A DNA stretch of 64,000 nt from Oscarella lobularis. Lineage: Eukaryota; Porifera; Homoscleromorpha; Homosclerophorida; Oscarellidae. The stretch covers positions 2,418,001 to 2,482,000 of the forward strand of contig NC_089180.1 of assembly GCF_947507565.1 (NCBI RefSeq), read 5' to 3'. The notes under the pieces are model-generated. The model had not been told where the DNA came from. It saw only the letters and a list, made by a program, of their open reading frames with translations, and ran no database searches. The position numbers were made by a program, and so were the translations under genes. Shown piece after piece: positions 1 through 10,664 of this stretch (positions are counted from its first letter, which is position 1; every line of letters starts with the position of its first letter).

Positions 1-255
1 CAAGAGACTTCAATTTAATACCGAAAAGCGCGAAAGCTAACAAAATCGCAGCCTGCCTGAAATCTTCCGCTTCCTTATGGCCCAAAGTCTGCACGCTTAG
101 ATTGAGAACGAATATGAGAGCGCATGTGTTTGGGGACGCTCAATCCGGCGCCTACGCAGATCTTCTCATGCAAATCAGAAACGGCGAAATCGCGATCGAC
201 CCGCAAGATGGCCTCATCAAACATTCCGTCAAGGAGTTACCATATGGTCAACATT
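1..255 (+). pseudogene. Helitron Pif1-like helicase fragment
   Basis: Reading the + strand gives a run matching the helicase region after the motif II/III part of Helitron proteins: an AACLKSS..LWPKV..L segment, then the conserved TNMRAHVFGD, YADLLMQI and NGEIAID words. The same words occur at 19.6 kb and 51.5 kb in this window, so the assignment is internal as well as by family knowledge. In the element this protein unwinds DNA during rolling-circle transposition. Only about 80 residues survive. The 5' side is cut by the window edge and the 3' side runs into the foldback-type terminus at about 265. Confidence 0.8.
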
Positions 256-264
256 CTATATATC

Positions 265-381
265 GTTCCCCCGGAATCCGGGGGTAGCGGCACACAAGAA
301 GATAAAAAAAGTTCTCCAGACCCTTTCCCCTTGGTGAGAGTTAATATCACCAAGGAGGAAGGGTCTGGCTACGCGAGACTA
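265..381 (+). mobile_element. Right end of a foldback element with subterminal hairpin
   Basis: A near-perfect stem runs from 318 to 368 (CCAGACCCTTtCCCC ... GGaAGGGTCTGG around a TTAAT loop) and is followed by CTACGCGAGACTA. The flanking 265-317 aligns with the inner arm of the complete element at 28,213-28,784. I see only this one end. The matching left terminus (TAGTCTCG) is absent, so it is a solo or truncated end. Confidence 0.65.
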
Positions 382-2090
382 ACGTAAGCTAATGTTTCTA
401 AGTAAAGATTGGTGCCAAACTGGTCACTTGGGGCTAGTGCATCAATCTTTGCTGCAAATTTTCCAATACGTACTCCTGCACATAAATATCGACGTCTGGA
501 ATTTGAATTCTGTTTTCCTTTTCTTCTTCGTTTTCTGGTTAGGCATTGGGACGGGCTGTTCTCTTGTGTAGATAACGACCGAGAGGCTATCCTCTTTCTT
601 GGGGAATTGTGTATCAAATGATACTGAAAGTGTTAGCAAACACCTAAATACTCAAAATTGATAAAACACGAAGTATGACTATGTACAAATAAAAAGCTAA
701 AAATATTTCAATACACTGCAAAGGATAAAAATTAAAAACAAACATTTAGTACACTCTACAGAAGATCGTTTCCCAGATTTTATCCGCATCGTTTTGACAG
801 TCTATCAACTCGGGGTTCAAAGCCTCGGAAGCCTTCTTGGCCGCACTTACCAAAAGACCTGAAACGTTGTGCAATCGATTGATTTTTTTTTCTATCAGGC
901 GTACTTTCAGTGGACATTTGAACAACCCAAGGAGACGGATCTCCAGGTTTGGACAGTTCACATAAGAGGTCAAATTAATTGTACGTTTTTGCTGAAAATA
1001 AGCCATCTAACGTAATTAGGCAGTGCGATGCAAATAGGCTTTTAAAATTGGAGTAAAAAGAATCAAATAGCGCACTGAGGGCGTTTGGAAATCACATGAT
1101 AGATCACAAAACTATCATTATCTTGTAACTCTCCCAAGAGAAACACTAACTTCAGCGAGGCTTCAAACGACCAAGTCTTGCTCTTCAAAGAAACAATCTC
1201 AAACTCATTTTACTTATACGAGAAATCTGAAATGTATCAAAAATAAGCAGTTTGTTTCTGAACAATCTATTCTTCTCTAACGATTTTCATTGCTCCACAA
1301 CTCCTTCGCCTTTTGCGGCGCACTCAACGGCGTAACACTCGTTCTAGACTGACTAAAATTCGGAAATTTGGACCCGGATTGCTTACCAAGTTTACTGTTT
1401 TTGGATAACAAAATTGCGCCAATTGCGCATGCTCACTTTTGTGTTCTGTAATACATATTTGCGAGATTTTTCATGCACACATTTTAGGCGATTTTGTCGC
1501 TACTATCAATTACCACGTTTTCAAAATCTGAAAAATTAGCTTGTCACTAACAATTTGGTAAATAAAAATCAAAGTTAAACGGAGGTAAAAGTAGGTACAC
1601 TGTACTGATTGTTTAGAGTGCAGCTGATAAACGACAGCGGGTAATCAAAAAGGTACTGTACAGTAATTTATTCTGATAAATAATTTTTAGAAATATACTG
1701 CGTGCTTCCATACATTGTCCATGTCTTCCTCGCAATAATAGCGCAGGTCGTCGTTTGATTCATCATGATTACGCTCGAGTTTATTCAAGCCCACTTCTAC
1801 GCTTTAAACTTGAGGTCCTCAGTGCTCATAATCGAGACCTGCCCGTATTATCCGCAACGATAGTAGGAAGATCCGTCTCTGTTTAAAACGTAGTCACTGC
1901 GCAATTGCAAGATTGACGCATTCAAAGACCTGCCTGTCAAACGAAAAGACTCAACGACACCTTCTCTCTTGCTGTCGTCGCCCACAACGGCGACGGGGTC
2001 CGTTCCGGCGACGTTTGCCTGCGTCGCGTCTTCGCTCTCTTTGTTTTGCCTTTCGGCATCCCTTCTCTTCGATTTTCCTGGTCGCTCTCT
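382..2090. other. AT-rich stretch, no recognisable gene
   Basis: Short ORFs exist on both strands, for example an 86-codon ORF on the minus strand at 746-1006, but none shows a motif I recognise and none has a clear splice context. Treated as unassigned sequence. Confidence 0.5.
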
Positions 2091-2113
2091 GTCGATCCCG
2101 GACTGGCTCCCCA
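2091..2113 (-). promoter_or_regulatory. Candidate LTR-retrotransposon primer-binding site
   Basis: On the minus strand the sequence starts TGGGGAGCCAGTCCGGGAT, which has the form of a complement to a tRNA 3' end including CCA. It lies two or three bases after a CA terminus, as in Ty3/gypsy elements. The tRNA cannot be named from this alone. Confidence 0.45.
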
Positions 2114-2116
2114 AAT

Positions 2117-2277
2117 TGTTACGATTTCCCGTCCGTAGGTCGTCGTAACTCGGGTGATCGAGTGGTCGTCGTAGGATGTAACTCTTTATTCCCAGACAAC
2201 GAGGTCTCTCTCACGCCACACCCACTTAACTAAACCCCGTATCCGAATTAACACAAATCGTGCAAGCAAATCCCAAC
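2117..2277 (-). repeat. Candidate short LTR
   Basis: The block begins TGTTACG and ends CCCAACA on the + strand, giving TG...CA ends with a short TGTT/AACA inverted repeat, and it abuts the candidate primer-binding site at 2,091-2,113. About 160 bp is short but possible for Ty3/gypsy. The end at 2,277 is chosen only by the terminal dinucleotides. A second copy in the window was not found. Confidence 0.35.
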
Positions 2278-2436
2278 AATTTTCATTGGAGTTTCATCTT
2301 ATTAACAGACTTCTCTGTTCACCATACTCTTTTATCTTAGCTTCTAGATTTGGTCCTAATTCGCGTACAGAAGTATAGTGTGTGAAGACTGCACTACTGT
2401 AAGGTAGCCATGTCTAACAGTGCGAGTTTGTAGTAA

Positions 2437-2607
2437 GCTGAGAGAGTTTTCTCAGCAATGAATCGAATAATGACGCCCATTCGAAACCGATTGAAGAGCG
2501 AAACATTGGATAACTTACTCCGAAAATCGATGAATGGCCCCCAGCGTCAAATTGGAATCATGTTCCAACAGCACTACTCTGGCAGTCGCAGGGTAACAGA
2601 CGAATAA
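2437..2607 (+). pseudogene. hAT transposase C-terminal dimerisation fragment
   Basis: Fifty-six codons before a TAA show the hAT C-terminal signature: AERVFSAMNRI, then RNRLKSETLDNLLR and MNGP. In intact hAT transposases and host-domesticated hAT proteins this block mediates dimerisation at the extreme C-terminus. Two stop codons (TAG, TAA) sit immediately upstream in frame, so this is a broken tail. The rest of the transposase is not visible upstream. Confidence 0.75.
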
Positions 2608-3027
2608 GGTTGGCAATAGGTTCGAGATACTTTGGCGATTTCACTGAGGGCTCCTCCAGCGGAGAGCGACTAGTGGCTGCTAGGACTCAGGAGTACTTTA
2701 CTATATGTATGTTGAGTCTTTTTGTAATGCATGATACTTTGTCGTTTCTTCCCTTCTCACGGCGTACCACGAGTCCACAACCACGACTAGTAAACGCGAC
2801 AGTTGGACTGGAGCTAGCCTCTTTCGACGGAGTGGAGAATTCCTAAAATTTTTACTGAGCGGGTGGATAAAATCTCACACAAGTGGAGTGAATCCACCCG
2901 CTAGGAGCCTAGCGAGAACCTTGGTCGATATCACATGCTCTACTAATACATGCGCTTTGCTCTAATACAGTACTAGATGTGCATTAATTAAGTGAGCGAG
3001 AAGCTGTATTTAATGATTCTCCTTTTC

Positions 3028-3747
3028 TAGCCTCGCGTAGCCAGGCCCCTCCTCCCTGATCTCCCGTATAAACACGGGGGAGAGAAGGGCCTGGTACTTC
3101 TAAGGTGTGAAAGGTCACGTGGGAACCCCCTTTGGTGGCAGCGGTCAGTCATGTGCTTCTTTAAATACTTGTCTTAACACCAGGGTAGTATCGCCCTCGT
3201 GCACTCGTGCTTAGGTCTCGTGCAGGACCCTGGCTCTTGTGCTTCTCTTCGCTAGCGCACTTCGCTTGCAGGACCGCGTCTATCAAAATAGAGTTGCCAC
3301 TGGGAACCTTTGCTTGCGACGTACCATAGAAGGACTTTTAGCTCCCGCACTTTCGTTTAGGGCAGTTAGATGCCATCATGAGCATAGCGAGGGTGGTAGT
3401 GGAACGTAATGTTCTCGCAGCCTACATGACACCGAAAAGAGGACACCATGTTGAAAAGAGACAACTGCGAATCTGCCTACCAAGCGACACGATCTTTGTA
3501 AAAACCTGTTCGGTGAGTGCGCTAGCGAAGAGAAGCACGGGAGCCAGGGTCCTGCACGAGACGTGAGCACGAGTGCACGAGAGCGATACTACCTTGGTGT
3601 TAAGACAAGTGTTTAAAGAAGCACATGACTGACCGCTGTTTCCAAAGGGGTCCCACGTGACCTTTTCGCACCTTAGAAGTACCAGGCCCTCCTCCCCTAC
3701 CGTGTTTATACGGAAGATCAGGGAGAAGGGACTGGATTGCGAGGCTA
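3028..3747. mobile_element. Foldback transposon, ~230-bp inverted arms
   Basis: The left arm (3,028-3,260) and right arm (about 3,520-3,747) are inverted copies with a central ~260-bp spacer. The ends are TAGCCTCGC and GCGAGGCTA. Each arm carries its own subterminal hairpin (near 3,043-3,095 and 3,685-3,735). ORFs inside are mirror shadows of the arms. No convincing target-site duplication flanks it, so it may be old or the ends may differ by a few bases. It belongs with the element at 28,213-28,784 by end sequence and architecture. Confidence 0.85.
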
Positions 3748-3781
3748 GCTGAACTATTCTTTCAAGTCGTGGTTTACCGTC

Positions 3782-4065
3782 ATGGAATCTGTGAAAGACG
3801 CCCAAGAACAGCAATCGTCTTCAAAGGCGCCGGCTACTCCTCCTCCTCACGTCCACTCGTCACCTGATCCGCCTTTGTCTCCTTGCGAATCTTTGGCTGG
3901 ATTTTCGCTGCCGGCAAAATTTCCAACAGTAGTGGAAGTAGCTCTAGAGAAGAAACAGTACCTCGTTGGAAAAGAGTGCGACCAGTTTGTGCAGACTATT
4001 GCACATGCAATGCTAGCGAAAACGAAATACCCCACGGCTGGCGACTACGAAATACAGTGTAGTTG
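3782..4065 (+). CDS. N-terminal fragment, uncharacterised KYPT..DY motif protein
   Basis: An ORF opens with ATG 35 bp after the foldback element. It has a Pro/Ser-rich N-terminus (about residues 10-45), then a stretch in which FPTVVEVAL is followed by TIAHAMLAKTKYPTAGDYE. The last part resembles a small helical domain (M....KYPT..DY) seen N-terminally in uncharacterised zinc-finger and SAM-like proteins of fishes and invertebrates. Homology is lost after about residue 90, where the sequence runs into gypsy pol. It is either a truncated TE-associated gene or a first exon. The function is unknown. Confidence 0.4.
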
Positions 4066-4094
4066 CACATTGCATCATTACAACTTATCCATTC

Positions 4095-4690
4095 TTGAGC
4101 TAACCAATACTCAAAACTGTCAGAGATCCCACCGGACGATTGGCGCTCTGGCTGATGACTCTGAGCGAATATCAGTGGGAAGTGGTGCACAAGTCGGGCA
4201 AGGAGCACGCAAACGCCGATGCCCCATCGAGGCAGCCGGTCGACTCGACGGCTGGTTCAACAGCCAAAAGAGACGGAACGCATAGGTTGGAGGAGCTGTT
4301 GCCGCCTATCGAGAACGAGAGGTCTATGCCGACGCTTGCAGCCGTCGGCATTCAGCCGAGGTGGCCGCCGAGCGAGCTGGCTTATTGGCCGTGTCCGAGA
4401 GTTACTCCGTGAAGACCAAACACCGAACCGCAGAAATTGGAAAGCTACGTCGCAGGAGCGCCGATTACTCCAGGTGTGGGACTCACTCGTTCTGCGCGAC
4501 GACGTCGTCTTTAGACGAGTCGAATTGCGTACGGGAGCCAAAGTCAAAATAAAACGAGTACTGGTGGTGCCGCGAACGATGATTCAACAGATCCTGTAGG
4601 ATGCGCACGACGTTGTCGGGGATTTGGGCGAGGAAAAGGTGCTTAATAAGATCGGAGAGAAAAAGTGGCGATTTTTTGGCTGAAAACGCT
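4095..4690 (+). pseudogene. Ty3/gypsy pol fragment: RNase H tail to integrase zinc finger
   Basis: The segment from about 4,108 shows the classic end of the gypsy RNase H domain: LKTVRDPTGRLALWL, a LSEYQWEVVHKSGKEHANADA run and then SRQP. After a linker come WDSLVLRDDVVFRRVEL and VVPRTMIQQIL, the stretch preceding the integrase HHCC zinc finger. A TAG interrupts it at about 4,597. The frame is otherwise shifted at least once in the linker. Both sides are truncated, so no RT or integrase core is present. Confidence 0.8.
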
Positions 4691-4914
4691 GCCATCGCCT
4701 CGAGAATTCGTAAAAACGCGAAATGAACCACCTTAAAGTGTGCTGGCAGAAATGACGACCGGTTGATCGAAGTGGAACACCGACCGAATATGAAGAGAAA
4801 CTGACATCTAGAAAAGTAAAAGCCGGCAGAATTAGGAGACGGACTGCACCACAAACCGGGAAAAATTATTAAAAGCCGGCTCTAAAGTTGAAAACGGCTG
4901 AAATGAAAACACTA

Positions 4915-5385
4915 TTTGCGCATTTATGCCCGGCCAATAGAAGCTTTCTCTGGCTCGTCTCAAGCATCCTTTAATGTCGAGATGCGTGCTCTGAAGTAGC
5001 TGCATCATTTCTGCTTTAATTAAGGCATACTGGTACCACGGTTCGGTCATCTTTGTATACCCGTCCTTTCTTCAGGAACATGGTGTTTTGTTGGCTGTGA
5101 TACGGCTTTGCGAGCTGAGGTACGTATGCTATTCCTTCCGGCCAGCCTCGCTGCAACATCATTGTAACACTCTGCAGTTCCGCATCCTGTCTTGCTGCCT
5201 GCCTCACTCGTTTCAGCTTAACAATTTCTAAAAGGCAGTTTTCTTCTGTATCGACTTCTTCCAGATTCATACACGTTTCGGTTTGCCACGATGACGTGCG
5301 TTCTGGCGTCTCCAAGTGAGCTCTGGATAGGGTATCAGCAACATGCATTTGTTCACTTTTCTTATACTGTATGTTCAAATCCTTC
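4915..5385 (-). pseudogene. Ty3/gypsy pol fragment, opposite strand
   Basis: On the minus strand the ORF starting near 5,378 reads IQYKKSEQMHVADTLSRAHL, the end of a gypsy RNase H. It continues through QDAELQSVTMMLQ and RVYKDDRTVVP. A frameshift near 5,020 leads to EMMQLLQSTHLDIKGCLRRARESFYWPG, the integrase H2C2 region with its characteristic RRARESFYWPG. Homology stops at about 4,915. This lies tail to tail with the + strand gypsy fragment at 4.1-4.7 kb and comes from a different lineage, one closer to the copy at 12.8 kb. Confidence 0.8.
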
Positions 5386-5660
5386 TCCCGTCCACCGACA
5401 CAAAATCGGCATTACCCATTTTATAGCCTTGGCCCAGCGCTGCGGCCGTAATTGAGCAGTCGTTGCTCGTCCTAAAGCACGACTTCTCGAATGCGTTCGG
5501 TATCCGACCTTCTAGCTCTTTCGTACGAGAAAAGACGAATAGACGTGCAGCGAACCCCCGATAGGAACCGCGACACGCGCAGGGGACGGATGGTCACCTA
5601 GATTCTACGATCGCTAGCCAACACAAACCGGACTGCTCGCAAGCACTGCAAACCTGATCA
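5386..5660. other. No gene seen
   Basis: No ORF or repeat that I can name lies between the gypsy fragment and the YqaJ fragment. Confidence 0.4.
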
Positions 5661-5674
5661 GTTGTCTTTTTGAT

Positions 5675-5930
5675 AGGGCAGGCAGGTCAATGGCAAGTGA
5701 CGTCTTCAAAGTTTGGATGTATTTGTAACAGGCCTAATCGTCGAGGAGGGTATCTTGCCATTATGGTAAAGGAAATCCTAGGCGATTACAAAAATGTCAA
5801 CAGTACCTCTCTGCATTATGGACGAGATACCGAAGGCGTTGCACGTCTTGTTTATGAAAGCGTCACTGGCAACATTGTCGAAGAGTCCGGCCATGTACAT
5901 CTGACCCACACTTTTTTGGAAGCAAGATAA
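5675..5930 (+). pseudogene. YqaJ-type nuclease domain, N-terminal part
   Basis: The ORF reads VTSSKFGCICNRPNRRGG, then MVKEILGDYKNVNSTSLHYGRDTEGVARLVYE. This is the first half of the YqaJ viral-recombinase (lambda-exonuclease-like) fold: the substrate-entry helix and the YG...E.A...Y block. The catalytic D..ExK part is missing because a stop follows at 5,930. A fuller family member lies on the minus strand at 37-38.5 kb. A splice acceptor (TAG) sits just upstream at about 5,672, so this may be one exon of a split gene. Its role is probably DNA end processing in a mobile or host-domesticated protein. Confidence 0.65.
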
Positions 5931-6267
5931 AATAATATTTAGCGTAATAAATACAATATTCTGTCTAATAATATACCAAAAAATTATTTTTTGTTAGGAC
6001 GGCTTGCTTGAGATTAAATGTTTTTAATCAATCCAAGATGCTACGCCAGAAGACGCTGCGCGAGAAGTGGCGACCTTCTTTTTTAGAGTAGTCGACGACC
6101 GAATGAGTCAAAAACGGAGTCACGATTACTTTTATCAAACAGAAGGTCAGCTTATGGTGACACAAGAATACGCTCGCCACGGATTTCTGCATACTGGCTA
6201 CTTGACAATTTCTTAATGTATACAGTTTTTATTTAGCCTATGTCGCTTCTCGTTATACTGTAGCATG

Positions 6268-7875
6268 CCGTATTCCCTCACATAAAAGCGCATGCGCTTA
6301 TAAGAGAGATAGTGCCTTATTCCAGTTTTTGTAATTACCTGTGTTTATTTCACTTAGGGGCGCATGTGCTAAAAGAACATTTTTAATTTGCTTTTTTTTA
6401 CGGAGACAACTGCCACATCGAAACCAAAAGTTTCTATCTTTGAAAGTGCGTCTAATCATCTTCAGATTCGGTCAGAGTTTCGACTTCCAAGTCGCTTTCT
6501 GACTCTGAGCTTTCACTGCTCTCTTCGTCTGGTTCTTGTCCAGCAATGATTTCCTGAAGGCGATGATGATAAACAGGATTCTATTCTTCTGGCGCCTTTA
6601 CAATGCCACAATGCACAAACGACCTTGCTACGATGTCGCTGTCCAAGTCCTTCCAACACTCTTCAACCCACTCGGTGACTTGCTTGTAGGATGCGGACCT
6701 CCTGTTTCCGGCTCTTGTGTATTCTTTTTTGCCTTCAACGAGCCACGTCTTCCATTTCCTTCTCATAGCATCTTTCAAGGGTTTATTCCATGACACGCTG
6801 GAGAATTGGTGTCATGCCAGGTGGAACGAACACGGCCTTTGTTTGATGCTGTTGTGACATAGCTGAGAGAACATCGCGATGGAGGTGACTAGCATGACGG
6901 TCTAGTATCAGAAGTGCAGGAGAACGAAATATTCGGCGTCTCCAGACATTTTCAAGCCAGAAAAGAAGAAGTTCTGTTGTCATAGACCCATCTTTAGTAA
7001 CTTGGACAACCACGCCAGCAGGAAATTGAACTTTAGGAATTCTTTTTAGTCCCTTGAAGATGATCATTGGAGGAAGTTTGCTACCATCAGAAAAGGCAGC
7101 GAGCACGATAGTGTAGCGCAGTGGTTTTTGATGCGACCGTTTTAACCCCTCGAAAATCAATGGTGCGGTTTGCTGGCATGTCAAACCAGAGTGGCGTTTT
7201 ATCAAAGTTTGCAATGCCGTAGAGGGGGTAGTTTTTTCTGCGTAGGCTTTACCGCACTCTTCTATAAAACTCACTGAAAGTTATTAGGAGGAACTTTCTG
7301 CCGTTGTGAGGTAACAACGCGGGAACAGAGTTCGTTTCGCTTGAGGAAATGGTCAAGCAATCCCTTAGATGCTTTAAATTGTCCGTCCGCTGAGTTACCT
7401 TTGATTTCTTCAAACAATTCTATTGCCTTTTTTTGCACAAAAGAGCCGTCTACTGTGATTCGATCGTCTCGACACTTTTTGATCCATTCAACCAAGGCAG
7501 TCTCGACATCAGGAAATTTGCAAGCGGTTGAACTTGAACGAGATAGGCGTCTTCGCTTCCTTGTAGACGTATCACGCGATTTAGCAGCGTCAAACAAACT
7601 TTTTTTCTGCTGATTCCATCGCTGGACAACACGGCGATGCACGCCGTGCTCTTTTGCCGTTTTCGACACGTTTCCTCTATTTGCTTCTAGCGAAAGAATG
7701 ACCCTTCTCTTGAATTCGAGCGAGTACGAGCGACTATGCATTGCGGAGTTGAAGATGGCTCGCGGAAGCAGATTGTCTCCCGCCTAAAAGCGCATGCGCC
7801 TCTACCCGAGATACAAGCGCATGCGCTTACGAAATTCGCATATAAGCACATTCGCTTTTATGTGAGGGAATACGG
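6268..7875 (-). mobile_element. Pogo-like DNA transposon with TIRs
   Basis: Left (6,268-6,301) and right (7,842-7,875) termini are inverted copies of a block with CCGTATTCCCTCACATAAAAGCG at its outer end. Both ends also carry subterminal copies of AAGCGCATGCGCTTA. TA dinucleotides lie close to both ends, as expected for pogo/Tc superfamily insertion, but the exact boundary is unclear because GCATG separates the left TA from the repeat. The transposase pseudogene fills most of the interior. Confidence 0.75.
6581..7741 (-). pseudogene. Pogo-type transposase (HTH + CENP-B HTH + DDE_1), broken
   Basis: ATG at 7,741 opens an N-terminal helix-turn-helix (YSLEFKRRVILSLEANRGNVSKTA), then a CENP-B-type DNA-binding domain (KKAIELFEE ... 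ASKGLLDHFLKRNEL), which would bind the TIRs. The DDE_1 catalytic domain follows on two further frames. The first Asp motif, NFDKTPLWFDM, lies in an alternate frame near 7,180. The second, LLILDRHASHLH, is near 6,900. The third Asp should lie in LQPLDVSWNKPLK, but at about 6,790 a short deletion removes P-L-D and shifts frame. At least three frameshifts are present. Length before decay would be about 390 residues, normal for the family. Confidence 0.85.
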
Positions 7876-8242
7876 TACTACATGTACTGGTACTTTAAAC
7901 ACTCATACGCTTTCTTCGTCAATCGCGCTGTCTTGCACCGCCACCGTCAATTTGCAGCAATCGGATGCAGCCAATTATGCCAAAGCATGCAAAGGCTCGG
8001 CATGCAGCGTCATCGTGCAAAAGGCCGACTGGGAAACCGCTCCAGCTTAAAGGCGTCAGCGAAGGAGTAGGCGAGCGGGGACAGTAGGAATGGGCACGTG
8101 AAAATTCGCTCCATCCTTGATAAGGGCTAACAATGATATGACGCTGACGCGAATTCTGACTGCGACATCACGCAATTAATTCCGCGATGACCGGAGTACG
8201 TGTCTTTCATTACTAAAATGAAGCGTATCACTTTTTCTTTAG

Positions 8243-9636
8243 GTATTCAATAAGTCTGCCTTAGCTGCTGTTTCTCGCTATAGAAACAAGCATGATTTAG
8301 CTGCGGAAGAAATTGCTGACGTAAGGGTGTCATTTGATGGAACCTGGTCAAAGAGAGGCCATTCATCCCACTACGGCTTGCAAGCCGTTATTTTGCCTGA
8401 CGTGGGTGGCGTAATCGATTTTAACACATTCTTGACCTTCTGCAAGTCGTGCGAGCGACTTGAAAAAGAGTACAGTGTACCCGGACAAAAGCTCCATAGA
8501 GTACGCCACTGCAGCAGAAACGCACGCGCCAAACTGTCAAAAATTTTGTCGTGTCATTAAATGCGATGGAATCCAGAGGCGCTCTCGTCTTGTGGCCGAG
8601 ATCACTGCCCAAGCATAATCTGAGGTAATAATCATTTATCTCAAAATATTAATTTTATTCTGTCTTTATAGATACACAAAATTCATCGGCAACGGTGACT
8701 CCAAATCCTTTGCCATTGTCTCAAACCCTCAAGTAAGAAAATAATAATGAAATATATAAGATGGTAAATGACTTTTAGACCTATGGAGATGAGCATCCGG
8801 TGGTGAAGGAGGATTGCATAGGTCACGTGCAGAAAAGAATAGGCAATGCTTTGCGCTGGAAAAAGGAAAATAGTCGCTTTGTATGTGAAGATGGGAAAAA
8901 AGTAGGAGGGCACAATCGCTTGACAGATGAGACAATAGACAGGTAAAGCACGCATTCTGATAGCAGAAAACTGTATACTGTAACTCTTTTCAGGATTCAA
9001 AACTTTTACGGTCGCGCTATCAGGAGAAACGTTGGCGACGTAGAGACCATGTCAAAGCAATCCTCTGGCACATGTGCCCACCGTGCACCGGAGAAGAAGT
9101 CGCTTCTTGGGCGGAGAAATCAGAAAGTCTTCTCGGCGAGGGAAGAGACGTTCTCCATTTTCAGCATGGCAATTGCCCCAAGAACGAAAAAGAGAGGCAT
9201 CAATTCTGTTCGCCTGGAGCGCAATCTTGGTGCAAATGGAGGCAAGACGAGGCCAAGACAAAGCGATCATAACTACGAACCGGTCTACAACGCCAAAGCA
9301 AGCTGCAGATTGCCACACATCTTTTTCCATGCACTAGGACAAATATTTGATAAAATGGCGGATGAGACGTTGCTGAGCCAATGCGAGAACGGACTAACGC
9401 AAAACGCGGTAAAGCACAACCAAATTATCGTATTTACACCTATTCTCCTACTCTAGAACGTGGCTTTCCATGGCGTGCTGTGGACCTTTTCACCAAAGGT
9501 GAAAAATAGAGGACATGTTTTGCCGCTATTGGCAGCAAAACTAGCAGCAACCTATTTCAATCATGGTGCTGCGGCATTCGAAAGGCTTTTGACCGTGAGC
9601 GGCGTTTCAGTCGGCCGGTACACTCGTCAAATATGA
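8243..9636 (+). CDS. Mutator-like (MULE) transposase, five exons with tiny introns, likely decayed
   Basis: Exons 8,243-8,624, 8,672-8,732, 8,779-8,942, 8,994-9,408 and 9,457-9,636 are joined by GT-AG introns of 47, 46, 51 and 48 nt. The protein follows the Mutator-like transposase domain: VSFDGTWSKRG with the first Asp, then CKSCERL. Next come NAMESRGALVLW, YTKFIGNGDSKSF (second Asp) and CIGHVQKRIGNALRW. The end has FCSPGAQSWCKW, LTQNA/NVAFHGVLW and LAATYFNHGAAAFERLL. Small frameshifts are needed near 8,500-8,545 and 9,055. The usual catalytic Glu of TQN.NE..N is Val across the last splice junction. The upstream exon with the start codon is not found. An acceptor (TTTAG) precedes 8,243. Confidence 0.75.
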
Positions 9637-9839
9637 GTTGTGAATCTGATATAGAACTGGTAGTAACGGAAACACCAGACTTTTTGAATGACTATGAATA
9701 TATTTAATCCTTCCGTTGTCTCTCTCGACACACATCACAACATCTTTCGCATTGAATACTAATACTTCATCGAAATATGATACAGTATTCTCTTTTTTCT
9801 AATCTGTGAATATGTTTTTGTTTTAGTGATTCGTATTCG

Positions 9840-10620
9840 TGTTTGTCCGAGGTCGTTCTTAGGAATCTGTTGAGTTCTCCTTTTATGATGGCTCTTTTGC
9901 AGCGGTTTGGATGGCCAGAATAGTAGTTTAAGTAGACAAATTTGTTCGTCGGTTTGAAGTAAGTTTTATATCCAGGATATTGTATTCTTCAAATCTCTTT
10001 CTTTTGTATACTGTAGTGTCAAAGAAGACTGATGTCGTTTGGCTTATTTCAAAAATGAATTTAATGCTTTTACTGAAGTGATTCAGCTCTTCCAGGAACA
10101 GACTTAGGTTGTTTTCGGTATAAGTCCATACCATGAAAATGTCATTTTTGTATCTTTTTCACACATGAGGTTTCTTTGTTTGGGTTGTCATAATTTTATC
10201 TTCAAAGTCACCCATGAAGATATTGGCAAGTCAAGGAGGACAGGGCGTCGAAATCAGGCTGAAAAGCGCGTCGAATCGACAAACTACAACGTATTGTCCC
10301 CACTTTACCGAGTTTCGTTAAGGACAGCGAACACTTTTGCAAAATTATCGAGGAGACCCTCATCCCGGACAACGCGTTACTCGTGGCGTTGAAAGTAGAA
10401 TCTCTGTATTCAAGCATCCCACAAGTCTTGGTTCCCATTGCAGTGCCGTGTTTTTGTAGATATGTTTGGCCGTTAAATAAAAAGCAATTGCCTTTTAAAA
10501 TGGAGCTCAGAAAAGTTTCTACAATAACCGGTGCGTTATTATTGGTTTCATAATATCTTTCTGTTGCATTTTTACAGGCCTTTATAGTCTCTACTGGCCA
10601 TGGCGTTGAACCAGTCAACC
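9840..10620 (-). pseudogene. Penelope-like retroelement RT, rearranged
   Basis: From 10,618 downward the minus strand reads ETIKACKNATERYYE, then FLFNGQTYLQKHGTAMGTK, a hallmark of Penelope-like RTs (motif before the YxDD region). From 10,235 it resumes with ANIFMGDFEDKI, then FLEELNHFSKSIKFIFEIS and STYLNYYSGHPNRCKRAI, again Penelope-like. Between them, 10,250-10,430 carries LPSFVKDSEHFCKIIEET and LVALKVESLYSSIP on the + strand, which is the block that should come first. The middle piece is therefore inverted relative to its neighbours. No GIY-YIG endonuclease was seen. Stop codons are present. Confidence 0.75.
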
Positions 10621-10664
10621 AAACGCCTATGGTGAGACTTCGTTGTTATCTGTGGTTTGATTTC

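Noticed and set aside
1-381. Foldback element carrying a captured Helitron helicase
   Set aside because: The left terminus is absent here, and at 20.0 kb the helicase lies outside the foldback end, so neighbourhood by chance or insertion into Helitron remnants is more likely.
3376-3814. ORFs on both strands within 3.4-3.8 kb
   Set aside because: They lie in the inverted arms of the foldback element and duplicate each other.
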